From: Streptomyces sp. NBC_00286
GTDB lineage: Bacteria; Actinomycetota; Actinomycetes; Streptomycetales; Streptomycetaceae
Assembly (NCBI RefSeq): GCF_036173125.1
Contig: NZ_CP108054.1
Coordinates: 5,728,501 to 5,792,500 of the forward strand
Direction of reading: 5' to 3'
Length of the DNA stretch: 64,000 nucleotides
The notes under the pieces are model-generated. The model worked only from the letters and a program-made list of their open reading frames with translations, was not told the origin of the DNA and searched no databases. How positions within the stretch are numbered: the stretch's first letter is position 1; each line of letters starts with the position of its first letter. Shown here in pieces: positions 18,190 through 29,379 of this stretch. Made by a program: the position numbers and the translations under genes.

Positions 18190-18203
18190 GTTCGCCATCG
18201 GCG
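18190..18203 (+). promoter_or_regulatory. ClgR-box match, proximal
   Basis: A second exact GTTCGC-N5-GCG on the same strand, 106 bases after the first and 207 before the clpC start. Two matches in one 430-bp promoter region support ClgR control of clpC. Confidence 0.68.
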
Positions 18204-18409
18204 TACAGCTGGTGTGGGTATCTGCCTGGCCTGCGGGAACATCGTCTCGCACCATCGGGTTGGAGCAGATGTCGGCGTTCGGCGATTGGGAGGCCAAGGA
18301 CGGGTGTCGGCAGATGGAATGAGCGGTCCCCGCTTGCGGGACTAAGCTGCGGAAGGACAGGGAGGGGAGCGTCCCCTTACTGCCTGACCGCTCTGAGGAG
18401 CGATTAACG

Positions 18410-20935
<2,526 letters not shown>

Positions 20936-20965
20936 CCCTCCGGGGTTGAGCCGCAGAGAACCGAG

Positions 20966-21000
20966 AAGGGGGCCGGTGCTTTCACAGCACCGGCCCCCTT
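20966..21000. terminator. Intrinsic terminator between clpC and the phosphatase gene
   Basis: Perfect 15-bp stem (arm AAGGGGGCCGGTGCT, loop TTCAC) ending in CTT. It lies between convergent genes and can act in both directions. Confidence 0.9.
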
Positions 21001-21035
21001 CGCATGCCCGATAGCGGGCTGGGGCTACGGGTGGC

Positions 21036-21689
21036 TTACGACAGCTGGCCGTCGTAGTCCGGCAGCTTGAACGCCTTCTCCGCGTGGCCGCCGGAGAGAT
21101 CGGTGGGGGTGTTGCCTATGTTCGCGATGATCGTGTAGCCCTTGGCCTCGATCTCGGCGCGCTTGGCGGTCTTGTACTCGGCCTTGTCCCGGAAGAGATC
21201 GCCGAAGTTGCGGACGTAGAGGCCGGACACCTTGTAGCCACGGTGCTTGAGGTTGTAGTCGGTCACGGAGCCGATGATGTCCGGGCGCGCGGTCACGAAG
21301 AACAGGGCGACGCCGTGGTCCTGGGCGTACTTGGCGACTTCGAGGACGGGCGCGTTCGCCGGCGACGGGTAGCTGAAGCCGAAGTCGGTCTCCAGCGTGG
21401 TGTTGTCGATATCGAAGACGATCGCCTGCTTCTCGCCCGGCTTCGTGTTGGCGATCCGCTGCTTGAGGTACGGGAACGCCTCGTTCATGACCGCCTGGCA
21501 GTCCTTCTGCCAGGTGTCGTAGTCGACGTCCGCCGCGGCGGCGGCAGCAGTGGTGGTGGCAGCGGCTGGTGCCGCTGCGGGCGCCGCTGCCGGGCTCGCG
21601 GCGGCGACCGGGGTCACCAGGGCGGCGGTGACGGCCGTGGCGGCGGCGGTCACGCCGACGAGGCGTCGCTTCCAGCTTCTTCCTGTCAT
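21036..21689 (-). CDS. Secreted HAD-family acid phosphatase
   Basis: A 217-residue protein with an N-terminal signal sequence (basic WKRRLVG, hydrophobic Ala/Val run, about residues 1-35). A HAD phosphatase domain follows: motif I FDIDNTTLETDFG supplies the nucleophile Asp and acid Asp, motif II is FFVTARPD, and a C-terminal NIGNTPTDL holds the Mg-binding acid. It belongs to the class of bacterial and plant acid phosphatases exported from the cell. The ATG at 21689 has AGAGGAA ahead. The likely role is phosphate scavenging outside the cell. Confidence 0.88.
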   Translation of the reverse strand: MTGRSWKRRLVGVTAAATAVTAALVTPVAAASPAAAPAAAPAAATTTAAAAAADVDYDTWQKDCQAVMNEAFPYLKQRIANTKPGEKQAIVFDIDNTTLETDFGFSYPSPANAPVLEVAKYAQDHGVALFFVTARPDIIGSVTDYNLKHRGYKVSGLYVRNFGDLFRDKAEYKTAKRAEIEAKGYTIIANIGNTPTDLSGGHAEKAFKLPDYDGQLS

Positions 21690-21888
21690 GGGGGGTTCCT
21701 CTCGCGTCTGAGTCGCGTCGCGTCGAAGCATTGGGGGGCATTGCGGGTCGACCGACGTACATGGGCCGCGCTGCATCGTCACGGGCGTGTGAGGCCACAG
21801 GGAGGCGGTGGCATTACCGGCTGGTAACTGTAGGGTGCCGAAGAGGAGTTGGGCTAGATGTCGGCGCTCGGCTGCGCCGTGGGCAGGG

Positions 21889-24800
21889 CTACAGCACGCC
21901 GTGGTCTTGCCGGACGGTGTGTGTGCCGGGCAGGAGCGCGAGGATGTGCTCCGGGACTTCCGTCGCATCCCGGGCAAGGAGGAAGGAGACAGACTCCAAC
22001 CCTGGAAAGAAAGCCGGTACGGCCGAGAGGTCTTCGTTTCCGGTGAAATTGTTGAAGTGGAGGTGCCTAATGTCTGGCAGGACGGGCCCTTCGGTCCACG
22101 GGACCGCGGTCCAGTTGAGGCGCAATTCCGTCAGCTCCGGTAGCAGCGCGACCTCTTCGTAATCTTCGGGGGTGAGCGGTTGGAGGAGAAGGGCCAGGCT
22201 CAGCGTCTTCACTGAGTGCATATGACGCAGTCCGCGCAGTCCGGTGAACCTGAGGGCATTCTTGGTGAATCGCAGATACGTCAGCGGAAGCTCGGGGAGT
22301 GCGGCATCGAGGGAATCACCGTGGAGGGGAACGCCGGTGTAGAACTTGCGCAGGGTGGCCGAGGCTGAAAGTGCGGCGAGCGCCCCCGGCTTCTCCAGGC
22401 CCGCCATAACGTCCAACGACAGCCATTTCAGCGGCAGCTCGGCCAAGGGTGCCAGGTCGTCCACGTACGGATTGCTGCTGATGTTCAGATAGTCGAGCCT
22501 GTGCAGCGGCGAAACGAAGCTCAGGTCACGCAGCTTCTGGTTGGCCTGTAGAACGAGCTGGCGGGTTTCGTCCGGTACGAGCCAGGAACTCAGTTCCGCC
22601 GGCTCGATGTTCCCGACGACCTGCACTTGGGCGCGACCGCCGAGGGAATGCAGGGCGCGCAGTTGGGCGGTCGAGTGGACGACGAAGAAGAGCTCGTCCG
22701 GCAGCAGGTGGGCGATGACGTCGGACGCGTACTGCTCGGTGTCGAACCGTTTCCAAGCCCAGGAGAGTTGGGCGCGCACCGACAGGGACGTGTGCGTGCG
22801 GAAGCGGGCCAGGAACGGGACGGCCGCGTCCGTGCCGATGAGCGAGGCGGTGACCACCACCGCTCTGGCCTCCGCGTCGGACAGGCCCTCCGGACCGGGC
22901 AGCAGCTCCAGGACGAGCGGGCCCACCGCGGCCAGCTCCCGGGCTTCCTCCGTCGTACGTGGTGGGAGCAGCATGGCCGCCTGTTCCTCCACGTCGGCCC
23001 GGACCTGCGGGTCGAGTTCGGTGGCGTGTTCGAGGCAGGCGAGGGCGAGGATGCGGATGCGGGTGACCACGGGGCCCTCGACGTGATGAACGGACAAGAG
23101 CAAGTCGCGCAGGAACCCGGCCCGTTCACGAGGCCGTGCATGGGCCACCGCCATCCTGATCACGTCCGACCACTGGGAGTCGGACGCGTTGCGGACCAGG
23201 AGTCCGAAGTCGCCGTCCTCCACGGCCGCCTTCGCGCCGAGGTAGTCCTGGAAGGTGCGGTGGACGAACTCGACGGTGCCCAGGGCCGGTTCGCGCAGCA
23301 GTCCGCTGCGTATGAGGAGGTGGCGGTAGATCGCGGGGGCGTCGCCCTGGCTCGCCACGGCCGGCAGGGACGGGAGGGCGTCGGCGATGATGCGTTCGGC
23401 GCGTTCGCGGTCCATTTCCAGGCGGTTGTTGCGGATCAGCCAGTAGGCGAGGCGCTGGAGGAGCTGGATCTGGGGGAGTTCGGTGAGCTGGATGCCGTCG
23501 CGCGGATCCCGGGGCAGCATGTCGCGCTCCTGGTCGCGGCGTGCGAGGAGCATGGAGAGGGCGGCGTCGTACAACTCCTGCCGCCCGTGCGGGAGATAGC
23601 CGCGCCGGTCGCGGTGCAGGGCGCAGATCAGGCCGCACATCAGGGGGTTGGTGGCGAGTTTGCCCAGGTCCGGCTTGGTGCGTACGGCCTCCAGGAGCGA
23701 GGTCTCGTACGCGGTGAGGCGTTCCGGGTCGGGGGCGTCGATACGGGCCGCCGTATGCCAGCGTTCGATGAACGCGGCCACGTCCGTGCTGCTCATCGGC
23801 GCGAGGGCCAGTTCGGTGAAGCCGTCCGCGGCGAGCCAGTCCTCGCGTACGGCCGAGGGGCGCGAGGTGACCAGCCACTGGTTGCCCGGGTAGGCGTCGA
23901 GGAGGTCGCGCAGCCAGCGGCGGGTGCGCTCGCGGTCGGGCTCCGGGATCTCGTCGAGGCCGTCGACGAGCAGCAGCCCGCGACCCGCCGTGAGCACCCG
24001 GTCCGGCCAGCCGTTAGGTGCCGCGCCGTGGAGGGGAACGCGGGCGGCGGCCAGGAAGTCGGCGGGCGCGGGCAGTCCGTCGGCGCGGCGGACGAGCGTA
24101 CGCAGCGGCAGTACGAAGGGGACGCGGTCCTCGCGCTCACCCCGCGCCGCCGTCACGGCGAGCCACTGCACCAGCGTCGTCTTGCCTGAGCCCGCCACGC
24201 CGCGCAGCAGGACCAGGTCGTGGTCGGCGAAAGCCTCCTCGGCGGGGAGCGGGCTGCCGGTCGCGGCGATATAGCCGCCGCCCTCCGGCTCCTGGTCGTC
24301 GGTGGGGCGCAGGGCCTGGAGGGTGAGGTAGGCGGCGTCGAGGGGCCAGCGGTCGGGAGAATTGGCCAAGTCGATCCCGTAGATGGTGAGTTGACTGTGC
24401 CTGGTCGCTACGTACGAGAGGTAGCGGTGCTCGAAGGATGCGTCCGCACTGCCCGGGAGCGGGTTTCGGGCAATCAACTCGTCCATTTTCGCCAGGAGTT
24501 CGGCCTGGCGGCGGGTCTGCTCGACGAGGGTGCGGGGTACGAAGGCGGACCGTTGCGTGAAGAAGTGCAGGATGTGCAGGCAGGCCGTGTCGAGGAGCCG
24601 CTCGTAGAACAGCGCCGAGTCGAAGGCGAGGTCGCGATCGGGGTTCCCGGCGGCCTGGCGCAGGCGGAGGGCGAGGTCCGTGTGGCCGAGTTCCACGGCC
24701 TGTACGTCCGTCATGGTGAGGTCGCCGAGGGCGTGGAGGGTGCCGGCCAGGGCGTGGACCACGGCCTGTTCCTCGTCGGCGGGGAGAGGGCGCTCGCCGC

Positions 24801-25011
24801 TCTTCAACGCGCGTTTGACCAGCTCGGCGGCGACTTTGGTGACGTCCTTCTCGGTCAGGGACCGTTTCTCGCCGGCGAAGGAGACGTACGCCGAGATGCG
24901 TACGGGCTGGTCGACCAGGGCCGCTCCCGGGCCCTCCGTCACGAACAGTTTCCTGACGAGCGGGCTGATCACGCTCGACGCCAACCGGACGCCTACGGAC
25001 GCTGGTTCCAT
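21889..25011 (-). CDS. NACHT NTPase with leucine-rich repeats (bacterial NLR-like)
   Basis: A 1040-residue STAND protein. N-terminal helical domain (residues 1-215) ends in FEHRYLSYVATRHSQLTIYG, as in actinobacterial NACHT proteins. The NACHT ATPase has Walker A GVAGSGKTT (271-279) and Walker B LLLVDGLDE (346-354). A winged-helix and helical arm follow, and irregular leucine-rich repeats fill the last 170 residues (LDYLNISSNPYVDDLAPLAELP). This is the layout of animal NLRs; bacterial NACHT proteins of this class protect against phage. No TIR, nuclease or protease effector is visible. ATG at 25011 with GGGGAG ahead. It is a single-gene unit. Confidence 0.88.
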   Translation of the reverse strand: MEPASVGVRLASSVISPLVRKLFVTEGPGAALVDQPVRISAYVSFAGEKRSLTEKDVTKVAAELVKRALKSGERPLPADEEQAVVHALAGTLHALGDLTMTDVQAVELGHTDLALRLRQAAGNPDRDLAFDSALFYERLLDTACLHILHFFTQRSAFVPRTLVEQTRRQAELLAKMDELIARNPLPGSADASFEHRYLSYVATRHSQLTIYGIDLANSPDRWPLDAAYLTLQALRPTDDQEPEGGGYIAATGSPLPAEEAFADHDLVLLRGVAGSGKTTLVQWLAVTAARGEREDRVPFVLPLRTLVRRADGLPAPADFLAAARVPLHGAAPNGWPDRVLTAGRGLLLVDGLDEIPEPDRERTRRWLRDLLDAYPGNQWLVTSRPSAVREDWLAADGFTELALAPMSSTDVAAFIERWHTAARIDAPDPERLTAYETSLLEAVRTKPDLGKLATNPLMCGLICALHRDRRGYLPHGRQELYDAALSMLLARRDQERDMLPRDPRDGIQLTELPQIQLLQRLAYWLIRNNRLEMDRERAERIIADALPSLPAVASQGDAPAIYRHLLIRSGLLREPALGTVEFVHRTFQDYLGAKAAVEDGDFGLLVRNASDSQWSDVIRMAVAHARPRERAGFLRDLLLSVHHVEGPVVTRIRILALACLEHATELDPQVRADVEEQAAMLLPPRTTEEARELAAVGPLVLELLPGPEGLSDAEARAVVVTASLIGTDAAVPFLARFRTHTSLSVRAQLSWAWKRFDTEQYASDVIAHLLPDELFFVVHSTAQLRALHSLGGRAQVQVVGNIEPAELSSWLVPDETRQLVLQANQKLRDLSFVSPLHRLDYLNISSNPYVDDLAPLAELPLKWLSLDVMAGLEKPGALAALSASATLRKFYTGVPLHGDSLDAALPELPLTYLRFTKNALRFTGLRGLRHMHSVKTLSLALLLQPLTPEDYEEVALLPELTELRLNWTAVPWTEGPVLPDIRHLHFNNFTGNEDLSAVPAFFPGLESVSFLLARDATEVPEHILALLPGTHTVRQDHGVL

Positions 25012-25130
25012 GTCGCTCCCCCGAGGGCATGGCAGGTGGGTGATCAGCGTAACTGGTAAACCCATTGGCCCTTCAAGCTCGCTCGCGGGAGGATCCGCGA
25101 TGTCCAGACCTGCCAACAGAGGGAGCCGTG

Positions 25131-26663
25131 ATGGGCGCCGACGAACCCGAAGTCCGTACGACAGCAGGGGTGTTGCGAGGGGAGCAAGAGGCGGGCCTTG
25201 CGGTGTTCCGCGGAATTCCCTTCGCTCAGCCGCCCGTCGGTGCGCTGCGATTCGGGGCGCCCCAGGCCGTGCGGGGCTGGGACGGCGTACGGAAGGCCGT
25301 GGCGTACGGGCCGCCGCCTCCGCAGGCCTCGGCGTTCGGGATGGACGCGCTGAACCAGGGCACGGGTGACGACTGGCTGACGCTCAACGTGTGGACGCCC
25401 GACCCGGGTTCGGGCGCCGGGCTGCCGGTGATGGTGTGGCTGTACGGGGGCGCGTACAGCATCGGGATGTCCAGTCTGCCCGAGTACGACGGCGGGCGGC
25501 TGGCGCGCCAGGGCGTGGTCGTCGTGACGCTCAACTACCGGGTGGGGATAGAGGGGTTCGGGCTCATCGAGGGGGCACCGGCCAATCGTGGGCTGCTCGA
25601 CCAGGTCGCCGCGCTGGAGTGGGTGCGCGAGAACATCCGGGCGTTCGGCGGCGATCCGGACCAGGTCACTGTGTTCGGCGAGTCGGCTGGGGCCGGGTCG
25701 GTGGCCGCGCTGCTGGCGATGCCGCGCGCGGCCGGGCTGTTCCGGCGGGCCGTCGCGCAGAGTGTGCCCGGTACGTTCTTCTCCGCCGAGCTCGCGGCTG
25801 ACTTCGCCCGCGCTTTCGCCGATGAGTTGGGTCTACGGCCGACCGCCGCCGACTTCGGCACGGTGGCGCCAAGTCGGCTGCCCGCGGCGGGAGATGCGGT
25901 GGGTGCTGCCATGCGTGGGTCCCTGAAGCGGTGGGGGGCGGTGGCGCATACGTCCGTCCCGCTCGCGCCGGTCGTCGACGGAGAGGTTCTGCCGGTCGAT
26001 CCGTGGCAGGCGCTTGCCTCCGGGGCCGGGCGGGAGATCGAACTCGTCGTCGGGCACACGCGAGACGAGTTCCGCCTCTTCATGGCGCTCGGCGGCATGC
26101 TCGGTGAGGTGACGGAGGAGCGGGCGGCCGTGGCGCTGGAGGTGTTCGCTCCCGGCAGGGAGGACGCGTACCGCGCCGCGTTCCCGGACGCCGGCCCCGA
26201 GGAGCTGTACGAACTCGTCAACTCCGACTGGCTGTTCCGTATGCCGTCGCTACGGCTGGCCGAGGCGCAGATCGGCGGAGGCGGTCGTGCGCACTTCTAC
26301 GAGCTGACATGGTCCGCTCCGGGTATGGGCGGAGGGCTGGGCGCCTGCCATGGGCTCGATGTGCCGCTGGTGTTCGGCACCTTGGACGGGGGGCTGCCCG
26401 CGATGCTGCTCGGCGAGACACCACCTCCGGAGGCGGAGGAGCTGTCCGCGCGCTTCCGCTCCGCGTGGACGGGGTTCGCGTCGGGCGACGGGCCCGGCTG
26501 GCCCGCGTATGACCTGGAACAGCGGCTCGTCCAGGTCTTCGACACGAGTCCGGCGGTGGCGGCGTATCCGGAGGAGGCGTCGCGGGAGATTTGGCGGGGG
26601 CATGTGTTCGGGGCGTTGCCCCTGGTGGGTCAGTCGCTTGGTGGGTCAGTCGCTGGTGGGTGA
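25131..26663 (+). CDS. Type B carboxylesterase
   Basis: A 510-residue alpha/beta hydrolase of the carboxylesterase/para-nitrobenzyl esterase family. The nucleophile Ser is in GESAGAGS, the oxyanion hole in LYGGAYSIG, and the His probably in ACHGLDVPL, with an acid in GHTRDEF. No signal peptide is seen, so it should be cytoplasmic. ATG at 25131 follows AGGGAG; GTG at 25128 is possible. It is divergent from the NLR gene. The 3' end shows a 15-16 bp tandem repeat (26623-26668) that encodes LVGQSLGGSVAGG, a sign of recent slippage. Confidence 0.88.
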   Translation: MGADEPEVRTTAGVLRGEQEAGLAVFRGIPFAQPPVGALRFGAPQAVRGWDGVRKAVAYGPPPPQASAFGMDALNQGTGDDWLTLNVWTPDPGSGAGLPVMVWLYGGAYSIGMSSLPEYDGGRLARQGVVVVTLNYRVGIEGFGLIEGAPANRGLLDQVAALEWVRENIRAFGGDPDQVTVFGESAGAGSVAALLAMPRAAGLFRRAVAQSVPGTFFSAELAADFARAFADELGLRPTAADFGTVAPSRLPAAGDAVGAAMRGSLKRWGAVAHTSVPLAPVVDGEVLPVDPWQALASGAGREIELVVGHTRDEFRLFMALGGMLGEVTEERAAVALEVFAPGREDAYRAAFPDAGPEELYELVNSDWLFRMPSLRLAEAQIGGGGRAHFYELTWSAPGMGGGLGACHGLDVPLVFGTLDGGLPAMLLGETPPPEAEELSARFRSAWTGFASGDGPGWPAYDLEQRLVQVFDTSPAVAAYPEEASREIWRGHVFGALPLVGQSLGGSVAGG

Positions 26664-26690
26664 ATCGCTGGCGGTAGTGCCGGTTGGGGG

Positions 26691-27155
26691 TTAGTCCGGG
26701 AGCAACTCGTGCTGTCGGCACCACTCTTCGATGTTGTGGCCGCTGCCTTCGACGGCCGCTCGCCAGTGTCCGTCGGCGGTGATCGCCTCCTGGAGCGAGA
26801 GGTGGATCGAGAAGACGCGGTCGAGTCCGGTGATCCGGAAGATGCGGACGATACGGTCGCTGTCGATCACGAGCCGGAGTGAGCCCTCGTGGGTCCGCAG
26901 CCGTTTGAGGCTGCCCACGAGGGCGCCCAGGCCGGTGGAGTCGAGGAAGTCCACGTTCCGCATGTCCGCGATGACGTGGACGACGTCCTTGTCGAGGAGA
27001 TCGATGATGCCCTCGCGCAGCGTCGGAGCCGTATAGACGTCGATCTCGCCGGCGACCTGGAGGACGGCGCAATTGCCGCCTGCGGGGATGGAGTTCAGGT
27101 TTAAGTCGCGCACGTCGGTCTCCTGTGTCGGCGTTGGATCGTCATGAGCTGGCAC
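26691..27155 (-). CDS. STAS-domain anti-sigma factor antagonist
   Basis: A 154-residue protein with one STAS domain (about 20-125). The phosphorylatable Ser sits in the family motif FLDSTGLGALVG, as in SpoIIAA and RsbV. Such proteins bind an anti-sigma kinase and free its sigma factor when unphosphorylated. The last 30 residues (HNIEEWCRQHELLPD) are extra. The GTG at 27155 lies five bases from an operator-like dyad and has no clear Shine-Dalgarno. No anti-sigma factor is encoded nearby, so its partner is elsewhere. Confidence 0.88.
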   Translation of the reverse strand: MPAHDDPTPTQETDVRDLNLNSIPAGGNCAVLQVAGEIDVYTAPTLREGIIDLLDKDVVHVIADMRNVDFLDSTGLGALVGSLKRLRTHEGSLRLVIDSDRIVRIFRITGLDRVFSIHLSLQEAITADGHWRAAVEGSGHNIEEWCRQHELLPD

Positions 27156-27159
27156 TGTG

Positions 27160-27181
27160 TTGTCATTGTGTGGAGTGACAA
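27160..27181. promoter_or_regulatory. Operator-like dyad 1 in the STAS/XRE divergent gap
   Basis: TTGTCATT and AGTGACAA form an inverted repeat (7 of 8 matched) around GTGTGG. A related dyad occurs 80 bases away at 27241-27260. Confidence 0.5.
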
Positions 27182-27240
27182 CGAGTTGCGTGTGACTACG
27201 GTAGGTCGGTCGGCAAGGCTTGTCAACGGGGGACTTTCGC

Positions 27241-27260
27241 TGTCATCATGGAGAATGACG
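27241..27260. promoter_or_regulatory. Operator-like dyad 2 in the STAS/XRE divergent gap
   Basis: TGTCATC and GAATGACG share half-site GTCAT/ATGAC with dyad 1, and both have GGAG between the arms. It is 41 bases before the XRE start. Confidence 0.5.
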
Positions 27261-27300
27261 TAGCGGAGTGTGGAGGATGACGCGAGGAGAGGGAGTACGG

Positions 27301-27762
27301 GTGCGGGTCGAAGAGGCCATCGGAAAGCAGATCGCGCGCTTCAGGGAAGCCCGACGGCTGTCGCTGACGGAACTGGGCGAGGCGATGGGCCAGTACCTCG
27401 ACCGCCCCTGGAGCCGCCAGGCCGTCCACCAGGCCGAACGGGGCCGCCGCGCCTTCACCGCAGCCGAACTGACCGCCATCGCCCTGGCCCTGGACACCTC
27501 GGTCCCCGCACTGTTCCTCACGGAAGCGGAACAGATCGAACTGCCGGGCCGCACCATCTCGCCCGAGGAGTACCGAGGGATCCTCCTGTACGCGGGCAAG
27601 GACGCCCCCTTGGACGGGGTCGACGAGCTGCTCGTGGCCCTGCACGACATCGGGGAGGTCCTGTCGAGGCCGACGCTGGCGCGGCTGGCGAAGATCGGGG
27701 CGGTGGCGGAGCAGGTGGCGGGGCCGGGGGTGTCCGGGCGGCCGGGTGAAGCGAGGCCGTGA
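27301..27762 (+). CDS. XRE-type helix-turn-helix regulator
   Basis: A 153-residue protein with an N-terminal HTH_3/XRE domain (residues 5-70; LSLTELGEAMGQYL and SRQAVHQAERGRRAFTAAEL). A C-terminal part without known domain follows. The GTG at 27301 is preferred because GAGGAGAGGGAG lies five to six bases ahead; an ATG at 27277 is also in frame. Two related dyads in the divergent gap are its likely operators, so it may control itself and the STAS gene. Confidence 0.82.
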   Translation: MRVEEAIGKQIARFREARRLSLTELGEAMGQYLDRPWSRQAVHQAERGRRAFTAAELTAIALALDTSVPALFLTEAEQIELPGRTISPEEYRGILLYAGKDAPLDGVDELLVALHDIGEVLSRPTLARLAKIGAVAEQVAGPGVSGRPGEARP

Positions 27763-27835
27763 TGTGGCCCCGTGGCAATTGTCCAACGAGCTGTTGGATA
27801 ATCGGCTCCGGCGCCGGGTGTGGGCCATCCAGGCA
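27763..27835 (-). pseudogene. Relic of a second YhcG/DUF1016 gene
   Basis: On the minus strand this gap reads PEPIIQQLVGQLPRGHI, which aligns with PEPIVQQPAAQLPWGHI inside the adjacent YhcG gene (DNA at about 28535-28605). DNA identity is high for 60-70 bases and then stops. It has no start or stop context and reaches into the XRE stop codon. It is probably left from a deleted paralogue or made by local recombination. Confidence 0.6.
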
Positions 27836-27838
27836 CGC

Positions 27839-28918
27839 TCATGACTGTACGGAGTCGATCGCGTCCTGGACGACGCGACTCAAGTCGTCTTCAGATGGGA
27901 CGAGTTCGCGCTCTCCTGGAGGGAGCGTTGAGTAGGACGTCGCGGCCAGAGGGCGGTTGCTGCCGTCCAGAGCGATCTGCACGGCGGCCTTGTCGTGGTC
28001 GGCTGCCACGAGGAACCCGATCGTCTTGTCGTCGAGTTTCGGATCGCGTACGAGCTGGTCGACCACACCCACGTAGAAGTTGAGCTTGCCGACGTGTTCG
28101 GGGCGGGCCTCTTTCGTCTTGAGTTCAAAGACGAAGTAGCGGCGTAGCTTGAGGTGGTAGAAGAGCAGGTCGATTCGGTATTCGTTGCTGCCGATGGTGA
28201 CCGGGTACTGGCGGCCGACGAAGGCGAAACCCACGCCGAGTTCGGTCAGGAAGCGGACCATGTTGGCCACGATTGCCTCTTCGAGTTCACGCTCGACGCG
28301 ATCCTTGTCGAGGCCCAGGAAGTCGAGGCGGTACGGGTCTCGGGCCAAGTCTTTGAGTGTCGCCGAGCCCTCTGGGACGGTCACCTCGAAGTTGGTGGCG
28401 GCTGAGCCCTGGGTGAGGTGCAGGTCCTGGTGGATGAAGCGGCTGAGGAGGTCTCGGGACCAGCCGTTGCGGACGGCTTCGGTGACGTAGAAGTCCAGTT
28501 CAGCCTGGGTGTCGAGCCTGTCCAGCATGAGCATGATGTGACCCCACGGCAATTGTGCAGCAGGCTGCTGCACAATTGGCTCCGGCCAGACGCGGGCCAT
28601 CTTGTGCATGTACATCAGGCTCCGGCGGGAGAAGCCGCGCTGGTTCGGGAAGGCCGTTTTCAGGTCCGCGGCGAGCCGGCCCACGACCTTGGTGCCCCAG
28701 CCCTCCTGCTCCTGACGGGCCAGGATGAGCTTGCCGATCTGCCAGTACATCTGGACCAGTTCGGTGTTCACGGCCCGCTGTGCGCGGAGGCGTGCGCCCG
28801 CGACGGTTTCCTTGACCTCACCCAAGAGGTCGCCGTACCAGGAGGGCAGGGTGCCCTGCTGAGCGGGGAGGCTGGGCTTGGCCTCGACGTTCTCGTGCAT
28901 GAGGTGAGGCTCGCGCAC
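27839..28918 (-). CDS. YhcG-family PDDEXK nuclease domain protein (DUF1016)
   Basis: A 359-residue protein. The N-terminal DUF1016_N half (about 25-165) contains YWQIGKLI and RRSLMYMHKMARVWPE. The C-terminal half is a PDDEXK nuclease fold, with the acidic/lysine core in NEYRIDLLFY...FVFELKTKEA (about 255-280). The family is typical of mobile DNA and restriction/defence loci in enterobacteria and actinobacteria; its substrate is not firmly known. The GTG at 28918 and the ATG at 28900 are both possible, with no clear ribosome site. A relic of a paralogue lies at its 3' end. Confidence 0.85.
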   Translation of the reverse strand: MREPHLMHENVEAKPSLPAQQGTLPSWYGDLLGEVKETVAGARLRAQRAVNTELVQMYWQIGKLILARQEQEGWGTKVVGRLAADLKTAFPNQRGFSRRSLMYMHKMARVWPEPIVQQPAAQLPWGHIMLMLDRLDTQAELDFYVTEAVRNGWSRDLLSRFIHQDLHLTQGSAATNFEVTVPEGSATLKDLARDPYRLDFLGLDKDRVERELEEAIVANMVRFLTELGVGFAFVGRQYPVTIGSNEYRIDLLFYHLKLRRYFVFELKTKEARPEHVGKLNFYVGVVDQLVRDPKLDDKTIGFLVAADHDKAAVQIALDGSNRPLAATSYSTLPPGERELVPSEDDLSRVVQDAIDSVQS

Positions 28919-29166
28919 GGTGATCGTTACGCGGGGGCGAACCGTTTCATGTCACCCGAACGTGTTGGGTTGGTGCAAGTGTTCGCATGAGGGCGGCCAG
29001 GCCGGTGGGGGGGCGTAGAGGCGGTTGGCGCCGCCGGCTTCGCTGAATGATGACCGCGGGCAGTCGTAGGCATCGATGGGAACCCGCGCAGTGCGCCAAG
29101 GCGTGGTGCGCGATGCGACGCCGACCCCCGTCGTCACCCTGTCACGCGACCGGTGGTGGCGGCGCG

Positions 29167-29379
29167 GTGACCGACCGGGAACGGTGGTGCGCCGACCGGG
29201 TTCGCTGCCACGGCGACCTCGCCTGGCTGCGGCAGCTGCGGCTGGACCTCGGCGGGCGCTACTTCAGCCCGGCTGAACGCCGACCACCGTGCCCCGAGCG
29301 CGTAGTGCGCGTCACATCCCAAGGCCTCTGGATCTTGCTCTCCGGTGACATGACGCACAGGCGATTTGTCCGGTACTAG
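29167..29379 (+). CDS. Doubtful small protein
   Basis: A 70-residue frame from GTG at 29167 (VTDRERWCADRVRCHGDLAW) to TAG. The first 45 codons show strong G/C bias in third positions, while the end does not. There is no ribosome site and no recognised domain. It could be a small gene or a decayed fragment. Confidence 0.3.
   Translation: MTDRERWCADRVRCHGDLAWLRQLRLDLGGRYFSPAERRPPCPERVVRVTSQGLWILLSGDMTHRRFVRY

Noticed and set aside
17893-18345. A 150-codon frame upstream of clpC
   Set aside because: No ribosome site or domain; it runs through the clpC regulatory region with both ClgR boxes and overlaps the opposite gene.
25065-25130. Longer N-terminus for the esterase
   Set aside because: The added residues are not hydrophobic enough for a signal peptide, and the ribosome site fits the ATG at 25131.
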